Source: Bacillota bacterium
GTDB lineage: Bacteria > Bacillota > Clostridia > Christensenellales > Aristaeellaceae
Assembly (NCBI GenBank): GCA_023395615.1
Contig: JAEWYP010000016.1
Span: 1 to 14,272, forward strand
Length of the DNA stretch: 14,272 nucleotides
Direction: 5' to 3'
The notes below the pieces were generated by a model. The model was given only the letters and a program-made list of their open reading frames with translations, searched no databases and was not told the origin of the DNA. The position numbers and the translations under genes were made by a program. The first letter of the stretch is position 1, and each line of letters begins with the position of its first letter. Of this stretch, positions 1-6,271 are shown piece after piece.

Positions 1-54
1 AACGAAGGCATGCGGCCTTACGAACATCTGCGCAGGGGAGGCGAAACCGCATGA
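1..54 (+). CDS. gatA: C-terminal tail of an upstream gene, probably gatA (partial)
   Basis: An open frame enters from the left edge and encodes the last 17 residues of a protein, ending in TGA at 52-54. The TGA overlaps the ATG of gatB (ATGA), which implies translational coupling. The tail is short, charged and has no diagnostic motif. The name is inferred from the usual gatC-gatA-gatB order of the amidotransferase operon, not from residues seen here. The SD for gatB (AGGGGAGGCG near 36) lies inside this frame. Confidence 0.55.
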   Translation, partial: NEGMRPYEHLRRGGETA

Positions 55-1508
55 GCTGGGAAATGGTGATCGGTCTGGAAACGCATGTGGAGCTGAACAC
101 CGAAAGCAAGGTGTTCTGTACCTGCAAAACCGTGTTCGGCGCGGAGCCGAACACCCACGTTTGCCCCGTGTGCATGGGGCTGCCGGGCGCGCTGCCCGTG
201 TTTAACGAGCGGGTGCTGCACCACGCGGCCATGGCGGGCTTCGCCCTGAACTGCCACGTTCACCACGTGAGCCGTTTTGACCGGAAAAACTACTTTTATC
301 CCGACCTGCCCAAGGCGTACCAGATCAGCCAGTTTTACCGTCCCATCTGCGAGGGCGGTTGGCTGACCGTGCAGACCGCCGCGGGGGAAAAGAAAATCGG
401 CATTACGCGCATCCACATTGAGGAGGACGCGGGCAAGCTGGTGCACGACGACGAGAACGGCACGATGCTGGATATGAACCGCTGCGGCGTGCCGCTGATC
501 GAAATCGTGAGCGAACCCGACCTGCGCTCGGCGGAGGAAGCGGTCGCCTATCTGCGAAAGGTGCGCGCGATACTGACCTACATCAACGTAAGCGACTGTC
601 GCATGAACGAGGGCAGCCTCCGTTGCGACGTGAACCTGAGCATCCACCATCCGGGCGAGCCTTTCGGCGTGCGCACGGAAATGAAAAACCTGAACTCCTT
701 CCAGAGCGTGGAGCGCGCCATACAGGCCGAGTACGACCGGCAGGTGGCCGCGCTGGAGGCGGGCGAGGAAGTGGTGCAGGAAACGCGCCGGTACGACCAG
801 AAGACCGGCAAAACTACCTCCATGCGGCGCAAGGAGAACAGCGCGGATTACCGGTATTTTCCCGATCCCGACCTGCCGGAGGTGCGCCTGACCGACGCGG
901 ATATGGAGGCGATCCGCGCCGAAATCCCTACCCTGCCGGATGCGCGCCGCGAAGTCTATCGAAGCGAATACGGCCTGTCCGCCTACGCGGCGGAACAGAT
1001 TACCGCCGAGCGCTGGCTGGCGGAGTACTTTGAGGAAGCCGCCGCCGTGGCACAATCCCCCGTCGGCGTTGCCAACCTGTTGCAGGGCGAGGTGTTCGCG
1101 CTGATGAGTGCGCGAGCTACCGAGGCGGAAAAAAGCGGGTGTTCCGCCGTGGAAGGTTGGGAATCGCTGCCCGTGTCGCCCACCCATCTGGCGAAACTTT
1201 CCGATTTACTGGCGGATGGCCGGGTGAACAGCTCCACCGGCAAGAAAATCCTGGCGGCCCTGTTTATCGAGGATTGCGACCCGGAGGCCTATGCCGAGGC
1301 CCACGGCCTGTTTACCGTAAGCGACGACGCGACGCTTGCGGACGCGATTACCCGCACCCTGGCCGAGAACCCGGACATGGTGCAAACCTACCGCGATGGC
1401 AAGGTAAACGTGGAGAAGGCGCTGATGGGCAAGGCGATGGCCGTTACCCGCGGCAAGGCCAACCCGGAGAAGCTGGCGCAAATATTACATGAGGCGCTGG
1501 GGCGGTGA
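51..1508 (+). CDS. gatB: Aspartyl/glutamyl-tRNA(Asn/Gln) amidotransferase subunit B
   Basis: The 485-residue product is full length for GatB (usually 470-490). GatB is the kinase/transamidase subunit that activates the side chain of misacylated Glu-tRNA(Gln) or Asp-tRNA(Asn) with ATP and amidates it, using ammonia delivered by GatA through a channel. It acts in the cytoplasm as part of GatCAB. The N-terminal GLETHVEL motif (residues 8-15) and the four-cysteine zinc site (C23, C25, C38, C41) are present, as are the conserved FDRKNYFYPDLPKAYQIS block (about 80-97) and RTEMKNLNS. The YqeY-like tRNA-binding tail covers roughly residues 330-485. The ATG at 51 overlaps the upstream stop and is preceded by a good SD. 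The gene is followed by a strong terminator, so gatB ends its operon. Confidence 0.97.
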   Translation: MSWEMVIGLETHVELNTESKVFCTCKTVFGAEPNTHVCPVCMGLPGALPVFNERVLHHAAMAGFALNCHVHHVSRFDRKNYFYPDLPKAYQISQFYRPICEGGWLTVQTAAGEKKIGITRIHIEEDAGKLVHDDENGTMLDMNRCGVPLIEIVSEPDLRSAEEAVAYLRKVRAILTYINVSDCRMNEGSLRCDVNLSIHHPGEPFGVRTEMKNLNSFQSVERAIQAEYDRQVAALEAGEEVVQETRRYDQKTGKTTSMRRKENSADYRYFPDPDLPEVRLTDADMEAIRAEIPTLPDARREVYRSEYGLSAYAAEQITAERWLAEYFEEAAAVAQSPVGVANLLQGEVFALMSARATEAEKSGCSAVEGWESLPVSPTHLAKLSDLLADGRVNSSTGKKILAALFIEDCDPEAYAEAHGLFTVSDDATLADAITRTLAENPDMVQTYRDGKVNVEKALMGKAMAVTRGKANPEKLAQILHEALGR

Positions 1509-1520
1509 AACGCCTGAGGT

Positions 1521-1556
1521 TGGAGGAAGAAATAGTTCTTCCTCCACTTTTCTTTC
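1521..1556 (+). terminator. Intrinsic terminator of the gat operon
   Basis: An 11-bp perfect stem (1521-1531 with 1536-1546; TGGAGGAAGAA / TTCTTCCTCCA) closes a 4-nt ATAG loop and is followed by a T-rich tail (CTTTTCTTTC). It begins 12 nt after the gatB stop. Confidence 0.82.
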
Positions 1557-1559
1557 TAA

Positions 1560-1764
1560 GCGCCTGCGGGCACAAACGGAGCAAGCATGTGTCTGCGGAC
1601 ACACCAAAGGGCTTTCCGCTCGCCCTTTGGGAACCTTCGGGGCATGCGGTTGGGGTAAGGGGGCGAAAGGCTCCCTCTGGGAGTACTGGAATGTCGTCCG
1701 CTGCTATCTACGGTAGCGCGACCGACGATCCAGTCCATCCTTCGAGGGAGTCTTTCGCCCCCCC
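1560..1764 (+). repeat. Structured repeat element, copy A (sense on +)
   Basis: Seen directly: a chain of hairpins in this order. (1) GCC-TGCG-GGC, 1562-1571. (2) TGTGTC-TGCG-GACACA, 1588-1603. (3) CCAAAGGGC / GCCCTTTGG, 1604-1612 with 1622-1630, loop TTTCCGCTC. (4) CC-TTCG-GG, 1634-1641. (5) A 19-bp stem, 1659-1677 with 1744-1762, containing one G.U pair. This long stem encloses ACTGGA/TCCAGT (1685-1690 with 1729-1734), GTCG/CGAC (1693-1696 with 1723-1726) and GCTATC-TAC-GGTAGC (1703-1717). Hairpins 1, 2 and 4 carry cUNCGg tetraloops when read on +, which argues that + is the sense strand if it is an RNA. A second copy in inverted orientation at 2112-2325 has the same order and loops. There is no coding potential and no T-run after the last stem, so it is not a terminator. 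The family is not one I recognise. Confidence 0.72.
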
Positions 1765-1766
1765 TT

Positions 1767-2008
1767 AGCAACAATGTGCATGCGAAGAAAAACGGGGAAA
1801 CGAGAGAAAAATTTTTATACCTCTACGGCAACAATGCGCGTGTAAAAAAGGCGAGAAAAACAAAAAGAGAGCCTTTCAATCACACGGAAATAATGTGCAT
1901 GCAAGGGAAAACGAGAGAGCGGGAAAAAAGAGCCGGTCGCCCCATAACAGCAATTCTTGCACAGAAGAAAAACGGAGAACGAGAGATAGGGATACGTTAT
2001 TACCACAT
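1767..2008 (+). repeat. Four degenerate ~60-bp tandem repeats, A-rich
   Basis: Four units start near 1767, 1827, 1886 and 1949. Each opens with a version of GCAACAATGTGCATGC and continues into a purine-rich GAAGAAAAACGG...ACGAGAGA stretch. The GAAGAAAAACGG block of unit 1 (1784) recurs in unit 4 (1964) exactly 180 bp later, so the period is 60. Units 2 and 3 are more diverged. The array lies between the two inverted structured copies, and its A-rich composition contrasts with the GC-rich surroundings. The open frame through it is low-complexity and shows no recognisable fold, so I do not call a gene. Confidence 0.6.
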
Positions 2009-2111
2009 ATTATCCCAGAAAAATCCATCGGAATATTATCTTGCCTATCAGTTCTTTTGGCTTTTCAGTCATGATGGGTCGCGATTTTTGCCTATCGCCT
2101 GAATACCAGCA
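2009..2111. other. AT-rich spacer, no gene seen
   Basis: This is the remainder of the core between the tandem repeats and structured copy B. It is AT-rich (for example around TACCACATATTATCCC). I see no credible coding frame, tRNA or strong hairpin. Confidence 0.5.
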
Positions 2112-2325
2112 GGCGGGGCGCGGCAGGGGTCGCTCGATGGATGGACGGGCTTGTCGGTCGTGCTACCGAAGGTAGCAGCGGACGACTATCCCGTACTCCG
2201 AGAGCGACTCCTGCCGCGTAGCCCGCCGTGTAAGAAGGCGATCCCGAAGGATGCAGGGGCGAGCGGAAAGCCCCTGCTCGCACCCGTAGGTGCGAAACCC
2301 CGTGCCCCGTGCACCCGCAGGTGCG
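2112..2325 (-). repeat. Structured repeat element, copy B (sense on -)
   Basis: Read on the minus strand this repeats copy A. It has a GCACC-TGCG-GGTGC hairpin (2311-2324), then CGCACC-TACG-GGTGCG (2279-2294), with the same 16-nt gap between them as in copy A. Next comes GCAGGGGC / GCCCCTGC (arms 2253-2260 and 2270-2277) with the identical TTTCCGCTC loop, then ATCC-TTCG-GGAT (2241-2252). A long stem follows (2119-2135 with 2202-2218, 17 positions, plus six more pairs 2112-2117 with 2222-2227). It encloses ACGGG/CCCGT (2145-2149, 2190-2194), GTCG/CGAC (2153-2156, 2183-2186) and GCTACC/GGTAGC (2162-2167, 2171-2176). Loops and the inner domain are conserved with copy A. The long stem and parts of other stems differ in sequence but stay paired. 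A candidate minus-strand promoter lies just upstream (2352-2379). Confidence 0.72.
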
Positions 2326-2351
2326 AATCCTTGCGACCATCGGGCGCAAAA

Positions 2352-2379
2352 AGCATAATTGTTTGACAAGGAAAATCAA
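2352..2379 (-). promoter_or_regulatory. Candidate divergent promoter reading into copy B
   Basis: On the minus strand, TTGATT (2374-2379), a 16-bp spacer and TATGCT (2352-2357) form a plausible sigma-A promoter. It would start transcription near 2345, about 20 nt before the first hairpin of structured copy B. It overlaps the asd promoter on the other strand, so the two may compete. It is a motif match only. Confidence 0.38.
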
Positions 2380-2391
2380 TCATGATATGCT
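2363..2391 (+). promoter_or_regulatory. asd promoter
   Basis: A consensus -35 TTGACA (2363-2368), a 17-bp spacer and a -10 TATGCT (2386-2391) predict a start near 2398. The asd 5' UTR would then be about 70 nt, too short for a lysine riboswitch. Confidence 0.75.
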
Positions 2392-2419
2392 CTTTGAGAA
2401 TTCATGGGCAGTATCATAG

Positions 2420-2439
2420 CCCTCATTTTCAGTAGAGGG
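2420..2439 (+). promoter_or_regulatory. Small hairpin in the asd leader
   Basis: CCCTC (2420-2424) pairs with GAGGG (2435-2439) across a 10-nt loop, between the predicted start of transcription and the asd SD (AGTGAGG, 2455-2461). It is short and does not cover the SD. A regulatory role is possible but not shown. Confidence 0.25.
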
Positions 2440-2469
2440 TTACAGCCCGAGCAAAGTGAGGTTTTCTGT

Positions 2470-3564
2470 ATGCAACGGTATCGCGTCGGCATCATCGGAG
2501 CAACGGGGATGGTCGGCCAGCGGTTTGTGCTGCTGCTTCACAACCATCCGTGGTTTCAGGTAACCTGCCTGGCGGCCAGCAGCCGCAGCGCCGGGTTAAC
2601 ATACCGCGAGGCCGTGGCGAAACGTTGGGCATTCCCCGAAACACCGATCCCCGAAACCATTGCGGAGATGACCGTGCTGGATGCTTCGGATGTGGACAAG
2701 GTGGCGGAGCAGGTGGATTTTGTTTTCTGCGCCGTCGATATGAAAAAAGACGAAACGCTTGCGCTGGAGGAGCGTTACGCTAAAACCGAAACCCCGGTGG
2801 TAAGCAATAACAGCGCATCCCGGATGCTGCCGGATGTGCCGATGATGATTCCGGAAATCAACGGCGCGCATGCGGCGGTCATTGAGGCGCAACGCGCGCG
2901 GCTGGGCACGAAGCGCGGCTTTATCGCGGTGAAGCCCAATTGTAGCATCCAGAGTTATGTACCGGCGCTTTGGCCGCTATTGGAGTTTGAACCGCAAAAG
3001 GTGATTGCCTGCACCTATCAGGCCATCAGCGGGGCTGGAAAAACATTCGCTTCCTGGCCGGAAATGGTGGACAATGTGATTCCCTATATTCCGGGGGAAG
3101 ATGAGAAGAGCGAACGCGAACCGATGAAGATTTTCGGACATGTGGAAAACGGGAAAATTATCTCCGCCAACGCCCCGGCCATCAGCGCCCAGTGCCTGCG
3201 CGTAGCCTGCACGGACGGGCATATGGCGGCGGTCAGCGTTAAATTCGGGAAAAAACCGACAATGGAACAAATTCTGGAACGCTGGGCCAATTGCCACCCT
3301 GCGACCGAAGGGCTGGGTCTGCCCAGTAGCCCGGACCATTTCCTGTACTATTTCGACGATCCCAGCCGCCCCCAGACCCGGTTGGATCGCGACTTTGAAC
3401 ACGGCATGGGGATTACAATCGGTCGCCTTCGCGAAGACGCGGTGTTTGATTACAAATTTGTCTGCCTAAGCCATAACACCCTGCGCGGCGCTGCCGGCGG
3501 CGGGGTGCTGAGCGCGGAATACCTTTGCAGGCTTGGCTATATCCAGCATAAGCAAACGGTCTGA
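2470..3564 (+). CDS. asd: Aspartate-semialdehyde dehydrogenase
   Basis: The 364-residue enzyme reduces L-aspartyl-4-phosphate to aspartate semialdehyde with NADPH, at the branch point to lysine/diaminopimelate, threonine and methionine. It acts in the cytoplasm. The Rossmann motif GATGMVGQRF (residues 10-19) opens the protein. The catalytic cysteine is C158 in KPNCSIQ, and the acid/base histidine is probably H251 in CTDGHMAAVSV. Length and motif spelling fit the archaeal/fungal-type subfamily rather than the E. coli type. An upstream in-frame ATG at 2404 exists, but the ATG at 2470 gives the standard N-terminus (MQRYRVGIIG) and has the SD AGTGAGG. The stop overlaps an ATG by one base (TGATG at 3562-3566), 17 bp before the preferred dapA start, so the two are co-transcribed. 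Confidence 0.96.
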   Translation: MQRYRVGIIGATGMVGQRFVLLLHNHPWFQVTCLAASSRSAGLTYREAVAKRWAFPETPIPETIAEMTVLDASDVDKVAEQVDFVFCAVDMKKDETLALEERYAKTETPVVSNNSASRMLPDVPMMIPEINGAHAAVIEAQRARLGTKRGFIAVKPNCSIQSYVPALWPLLEFEPQKVIACTYQAISGAGKTFASWPEMVDNVIPYIPGEDEKSEREPMKIFGHVENGKIISANAPAISAQCLRVACTDGHMAAVSVKFGKKPTMEQILERWANCHPATEGLGLPSSPDHFLYYFDDPSRPQTRLDRDFEHGMGITIGRLREDAVFDYKFVCLSHNTLRGAAGGGVLSAEYLCRLGYIQHKQTV

Positions 3565-3581
3565 TGAAAGGGGGCGGGCGG

Positions 3582-4469
3582 ATGCCTGCTTTGTTTCAGG
3601 GCAGCGCGGTGGCGCTGGTAACGCCCTTTGTAAACGGCAAAGTGGATACTGCCGCCATTGAGCGGCTGGTGGAACGACAGCTTACGGCGGGAACGGCGGC
3701 GATTATCGCGTGCGGCACTACGGGTGAACCGACTACGATGAACGCTGAGGAACGGGAACTGGTCATCCGTACAGTGCTGAAAGCCGTAAACGGCAGGGTG
3801 CCTGTGGTTGCGGGCACCGGCACCAACTGCACGCAGAACGTGATTGATACCGCCAAGCGGTACGAGGATATCGGTTGCGCGGCGCAGCTGGTGGTGACGC
3901 CGTATTATAATAAAACATCCCCGGAAGGGCTGTACCGCCACTTTATGGCGATCGCCGAAAACACAAGCCTGCCGATCATCATCTATAATGTGCCTTCCCG
4001 AACGGCAATGGATATCGGGCCGGAAACGCTGGACCGGCTGGCAGATACGGGCCGGTTTATCGCCCTAAAGGAAAGCAGTTATAACGTGCCCTTTGTGATG
4101 GAGAAGATCCGCGTTCTCAAGGGCCGTATGGCTGTGTACAGCGGCAACGACGACATGGTGGTGCCGATGATGGCGTTGGGCGCGCAGGGCGTGATTTCTG
4201 TGGTTGCGAACGTGCTGCCGGAAGCGATGGTTCAAATGGCGAGCGGATATTTTAAAGGCAATTATTCCGCCGCGCTGGAAAGCCAGCTTTCGCTGATGCC
4301 GCTGATCCGTGCGCTGTTTGCGGAAGTGAACCCGATCCCCTGCAAGGCGGCCATGGAAATGATGGGTCTTTGCGGCGGAGATGTGCGGCTGCCGCTGGTG
4401 CCGATCAGCGAGGAGAATCGAAAGAAGTTGCGTGACGCGCTGGCGGATGCGGGCGTATCTCTGCGGTAA
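3582..4469 (+). CDS. dapA: 4-hydroxy-tetrahydrodipicolinate synthase
   Basis: The 295-residue TIM-barrel enzyme condenses pyruvate with aspartate semialdehyde to give 4-hydroxy-tetrahydrodipicolinate, the first committed step to diaminopimelate and lysine. The Schiff-base lysine is K163 in IALKESS. Y135 in IYNVPSR and the TTGEPTT loop (T46, T47) complete the active site. The start at 3582 gives the typical N-terminus (MPALFQGSAVALVTPF) and has the SD AAAGGGGG about 8 nt upstream. An alternative ATG at 3564 overlaps the asd stop but lacks an equally good SD and adds six residues not typical of the family. The enzyme directly uses the product of the preceding gene. Confidence 0.97.
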   Translation: MPALFQGSAVALVTPFVNGKVDTAAIERLVERQLTAGTAAIIACGTTGEPTTMNAEERELVIRTVLKAVNGRVPVVAGTGTNCTQNVIDTAKRYEDIGCAAQLVVTPYYNKTSPEGLYRHFMAIAENTSLPIIIYNVPSRTAMDIGPETLDRLADTGRFIALKESSYNVPFVMEKIRVLKGRMAVYSGNDDMVVPMMALGAQGVISVVANVLPEAMVQMASGYFKGNYSAALESQLSLMPLIRALFAEVNPIPCKAAMEMMGLCGGDVRLPLVPISEENRKKLRDALADAGVSLR

Positions 4470-4476
4470 ACCCTTT

Positions 4477-4500
4477 ACAGCCGGGCGCTTGCCCGGCTGT
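4477..4500 (+). terminator. Strong hairpin after dapA, possible attenuating terminator
   Basis: A perfect 10-bp stem (4477-4486 with 4491-4500; ACAGCCGGGC / GCCCGGCTGT) with a GCTT loop begins 8 nt after the dapA stop. The downstream bases GCCTGTATTT lack a real U-tract. It may be a weak terminator, a 3' end stabiliser or a pause site that lowers dapB expression relative to dapA. Confidence 0.45.
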
Positions 4501-4619
4501 GCCTGTATTTAGGATCGGTAGCGACAGGGCTACGGATACAACCTGAAGCCTTTGCGTCGGCTTGCTTTGATACGGCGGATCGCATCGGATGGTATATGTA
4601 ATCCAACAAAATCGTGTTT

Positions 4620-4643
4620 CTGCAATCGGCAAAGCGGTTGCAG
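4620..4643 (+). promoter_or_regulatory. Hairpin just upstream of the dapB SD
   Basis: CTGCAATC (4620-4627) pairs with GGTTGCAG (4636-4643), 8 bp with one wobble and an 8-nt loop. It ends 4 nt before the SD AGGGGGG (4647-4653). It could affect ribosome loading but does not cover the SD. A convincing separate dapB promoter was not found in 4501-4619; TTGATA at 4567 with TATATG at 4593 has a 20-bp spacer, which is too long. Confidence 0.25.
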
Positions 4644-4659
4644 GGCAGGGGGGTAAAGA

Positions 4660-5421
4660 ATGAAGATTTTAATCGGGGGCGCAATGGGCCATATGGGCCG
4701 CGAGCTTGCGGGTATTGCCGCGGAGGCGGGCATCACGGTGGCCTGCGGGATCGACGTTGCCTGGCGTGGGCAGGCAACGGAGTACCCGATGGTAAGTGAA
4801 TATCGGGACATTCATGCTGACGCGGATGTGCTGATTGATTTTTCGCGCGCGGACAGCCTGCCGAACCTGCTGGAGTATGCGGTGAAGGCGCGGATGCCGC
4901 TGGTGCTGTGCGCAACGGGGTATACCGAGGCGGATCAGCAGGCGATCAACGAGGCAGCCGCTACTGTGCCTGTGCTGCAAAGCGCCAATATGAGCCTCGG
5001 TATTGCGGTACTGCGGCAGCTGGCGGCGATGGCGGCGCGTGCGCTGGGCGACGGTTACGACGTGGAGATTATCGAAAAACATCACCGCCGCAAGCTGGAC
5101 AGCCCCAGCGGTACGGCGCTGATGCTGTATGATGCGGTGAAGCGTGAGAAGAATGGAAACGTTGTTCCCGTTTATGGCCGATATGGGCGGGATGCCAAAC
5201 GAAAAACGGACGAGATCGGCCTGCACGCCGTGCGTGGCGGCACCGTAACCGGAGAACACGAGGTAGGTTTCTACGGAAACGGCGAAGAGATTCTGTTGAC
5301 CCACCGGGCCGAAAACCGCGCTCTTTTTGCCGAAGGGGCGCTGCGCGCGGCGCGTTTTTTGGCAGGCAAGCCTGCGGGCCGCTATGAAATGAAAGATGTG
5401 GTAGCGGAGATACTGGCCTGA
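4660..5421 (+). CDS. dapB: 4-hydroxy-tetrahydrodipicolinate reductase
   Basis: The 253-residue reductase converts the DapA product to tetrahydrodipicolinate with NAD(P)H. The nucleotide-binding GGAMGHMGR is at residues 6-14. The family signature EKHHRRKLDSPSGTA (about 139-153) supplies catalytic H141/H142 and K145, and the GTA substrate loop. The C-terminal HAVRGGTVTGEHEV block is also typical. The ATG at 4660 has the SD AGGGGGG. It lies 190 bp after dapA, beyond a hairpin, so it is probably in the same transcription unit as asd-dapA but perhaps at a different level. No lysine riboswitch fold was recognised. Confidence 0.97.
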   Translation: MKILIGGAMGHMGRELAGIAAEAGITVACGIDVAWRGQATEYPMVSEYRDIHADADVLIDFSRADSLPNLLEYAVKARMPLVLCATGYTEADQQAINEAAATVPVLQSANMSLGIAVLRQLAAMAARALGDGYDVEIIEKHHRRKLDSPSGTALMLYDAVKREKNGNVVPVYGRYGRDAKRKTDEIGLHAVRGGTVTGEHEVGFYGNGEEILLTHRAENRALFAEGALRAARFLAGKPAGRYEMKDVVAEILA

Positions 5422-5793
5422 ATATCCATGGGGATCAAAGGAACGAACCGGAGAACGGCGCGGCGCTCAGGCCCTCGGAACGGAACCTCCGTCCGTATGC
5501 TGTGGGTAAAATCTGTGCTAACGACCCTGATGGGCGCTTGATGATTCTGATCAGTACGCTGTAGACAAAACAGAACCTGTTTCTCCCGATGGAGACGATT
5601 TTTTATCGTAACGCTTCTGTATTGCGGCTGCGTTGCCCACCGATTCCTCTGTAAAGGCTTAGCGCGACCCGCTACGCCTTTACTTTTGCTCCTCACCATG
5701 AAACAGAAGCGTTCGAGACCGATGGCGTATGAAGGATTTGAAATCGCATGGTTTCTTTCGGAACGGTCCGACTCTATCGGGAAATATGGAATC
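5422..5793. other. Gene-free, hairpin-rich region after dapB; possible structured RNA
   Basis: No convincing gene lies here. Several adjacent hairpins do: AAACAG-AAC-CTGTTT (5568-5582), TCTCC-CGAT-GGAGA (5582-5595) and ACGAT-TTTTT-ATCGT (5595-5609). An 11-bp inverted repeat follows (5610-5620 with 5703-5713; AACGCTTCTGT / ACAGAAGCGTT). It encloses a strong hairpin, GTAAAGGC / GCCTTTAC (5651-5658 with 5676-5683). It could be a 3' UTR, a dispersed repeat or a small RNA on either strand. The minus-strand frame that fills it shows no recognisable protein features. Confidence 0.35.
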
Positions 5794-5837
5794 AAAAAAA
5801 TCTCCTCAGCCCTATTTTGGGCGAAGGAGATTTTTTT
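5794..5837. terminator. Bidirectional intrinsic terminator between dapB and the XRE gene
   Basis: A(7)TCTCCT (5794-5806) pairs with AGGAGAT(7) (5825-5837), with an inner GCCC / GGGC pairing (5809-5812 with 5819-5822). Read on either strand, a GC-containing stem is followed by seven T, so it can end both the dapB transcript and the convergent regulator transcript. Confidence 0.87.
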
Positions 5838-5883
5838 CATAACTTGTTAAAAGAAGAACAGGAGATGGGAAATGGCTGATTGC

Positions 5884-6207
5884 TCAGTCGTCTTTTTCCC
5901 ACTCCGTAAGATTGTCCTGAATCGTCGAGAGAATTTCCTTCAGCGCCGTACGCTGCTGGGTGTTAAGCCCTCGCGGCATCGGGCCGATCACGCTGCTGTT
6001 TATGCTGCCGGACAGTAAATAGTCCAGGCTCACATCCAGCACATTCGCAATAGAGACCAGCGTTTCCAGACTGGCTTTGCGCGTTCCACGCTCTACGTGG
6101 CCCACGAAAGAGGTGGATACGTTCACACGTTCCGCCAAAGCTTCCTGTGTCCATCCGCGCTGGGTGCGCTGCTTGCGAATCCTACGCCCAAGATCGATGT
6201 AATCCAT
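5884..6207 (-). CDS. XRE-family helix-turn-helix transcriptional regulator
   Basis: The 107-residue product has an N-terminal Cro/CI-type helix-turn-helix: LGRRIRKQRTQRGWTQEALA, then a recognition-helix region around VSTSFVGHVERGTRKAS and the ALxVSLDYLL-like end (IANVLDVSLDYLL). The C-terminal 40 residues are charged and not a recognised ligand domain, so it is probably a small DNA-binding repressor. The ATG at 6207 has GAGG about 9 nt upstream. An upstream in-frame TTG at 6237 has no SD. It converges on dapB across a shared terminator and diverges from the zinc-ribbon gene. Its target is unknown; self-regulation at the divergent intergenic region is plausible. Confidence 0.88.
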   Translation of the reverse strand: MDYIDLGRRIRKQRTQRGWTQEALAERVNVSTSFVGHVERGTRKASLETLVSIANVLDVSLDYLLSGSINSSVIGPMPRGLNTQQRTALKEILSTIQDNLTEWEKDD

Positions 6208-6271
6208 ACCATAAACCTCATTCACAGTCAGGTTCAAGGGGGGGTTATGCCTGATTACAAAAATACACTTT

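Noticed and set aside
18..1187. Long (389-codon) minus-strand frame opposite gatB
   Set aside because: It is a shadow of the GC-rich gatB codons; His/Ala/Gly/Arg-rich composition and no motifs, while gatB on + is unambiguous.
1776..2102. 108-codon frame on + through the A-rich core
   Set aside because: The translation is Lys/Arg/Glu-rich low complexity that follows the 60-bp DNA repeats, has no good SD, and shows no recognisable fold.
1560..2345. CRISPR array or insertion sequence
   Set aside because: The repeats are degenerate and contiguous with no short identical repeat/spacer pattern, and no transposase or cas gene is present.
2112..2345. Lysine riboswitch upstream of asd
   Set aside because: This region lies upstream of the asd promoter, and its sense strand is opposite to asd.
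2404..2469. Extended N-terminus of asd from the ATG at 2404
   Set aside because: It adds 22 residues not typical of the family, has no SD, and sits almost at the predicted transcript start.
5382..5840. 152-codon frame on - between dapB and the XRE gene
   Set aside because: It starts inside the bidirectional terminator, overlaps the dapB 3' end antisense, and its sequence reflects the inverted repeats rather than a protein family.
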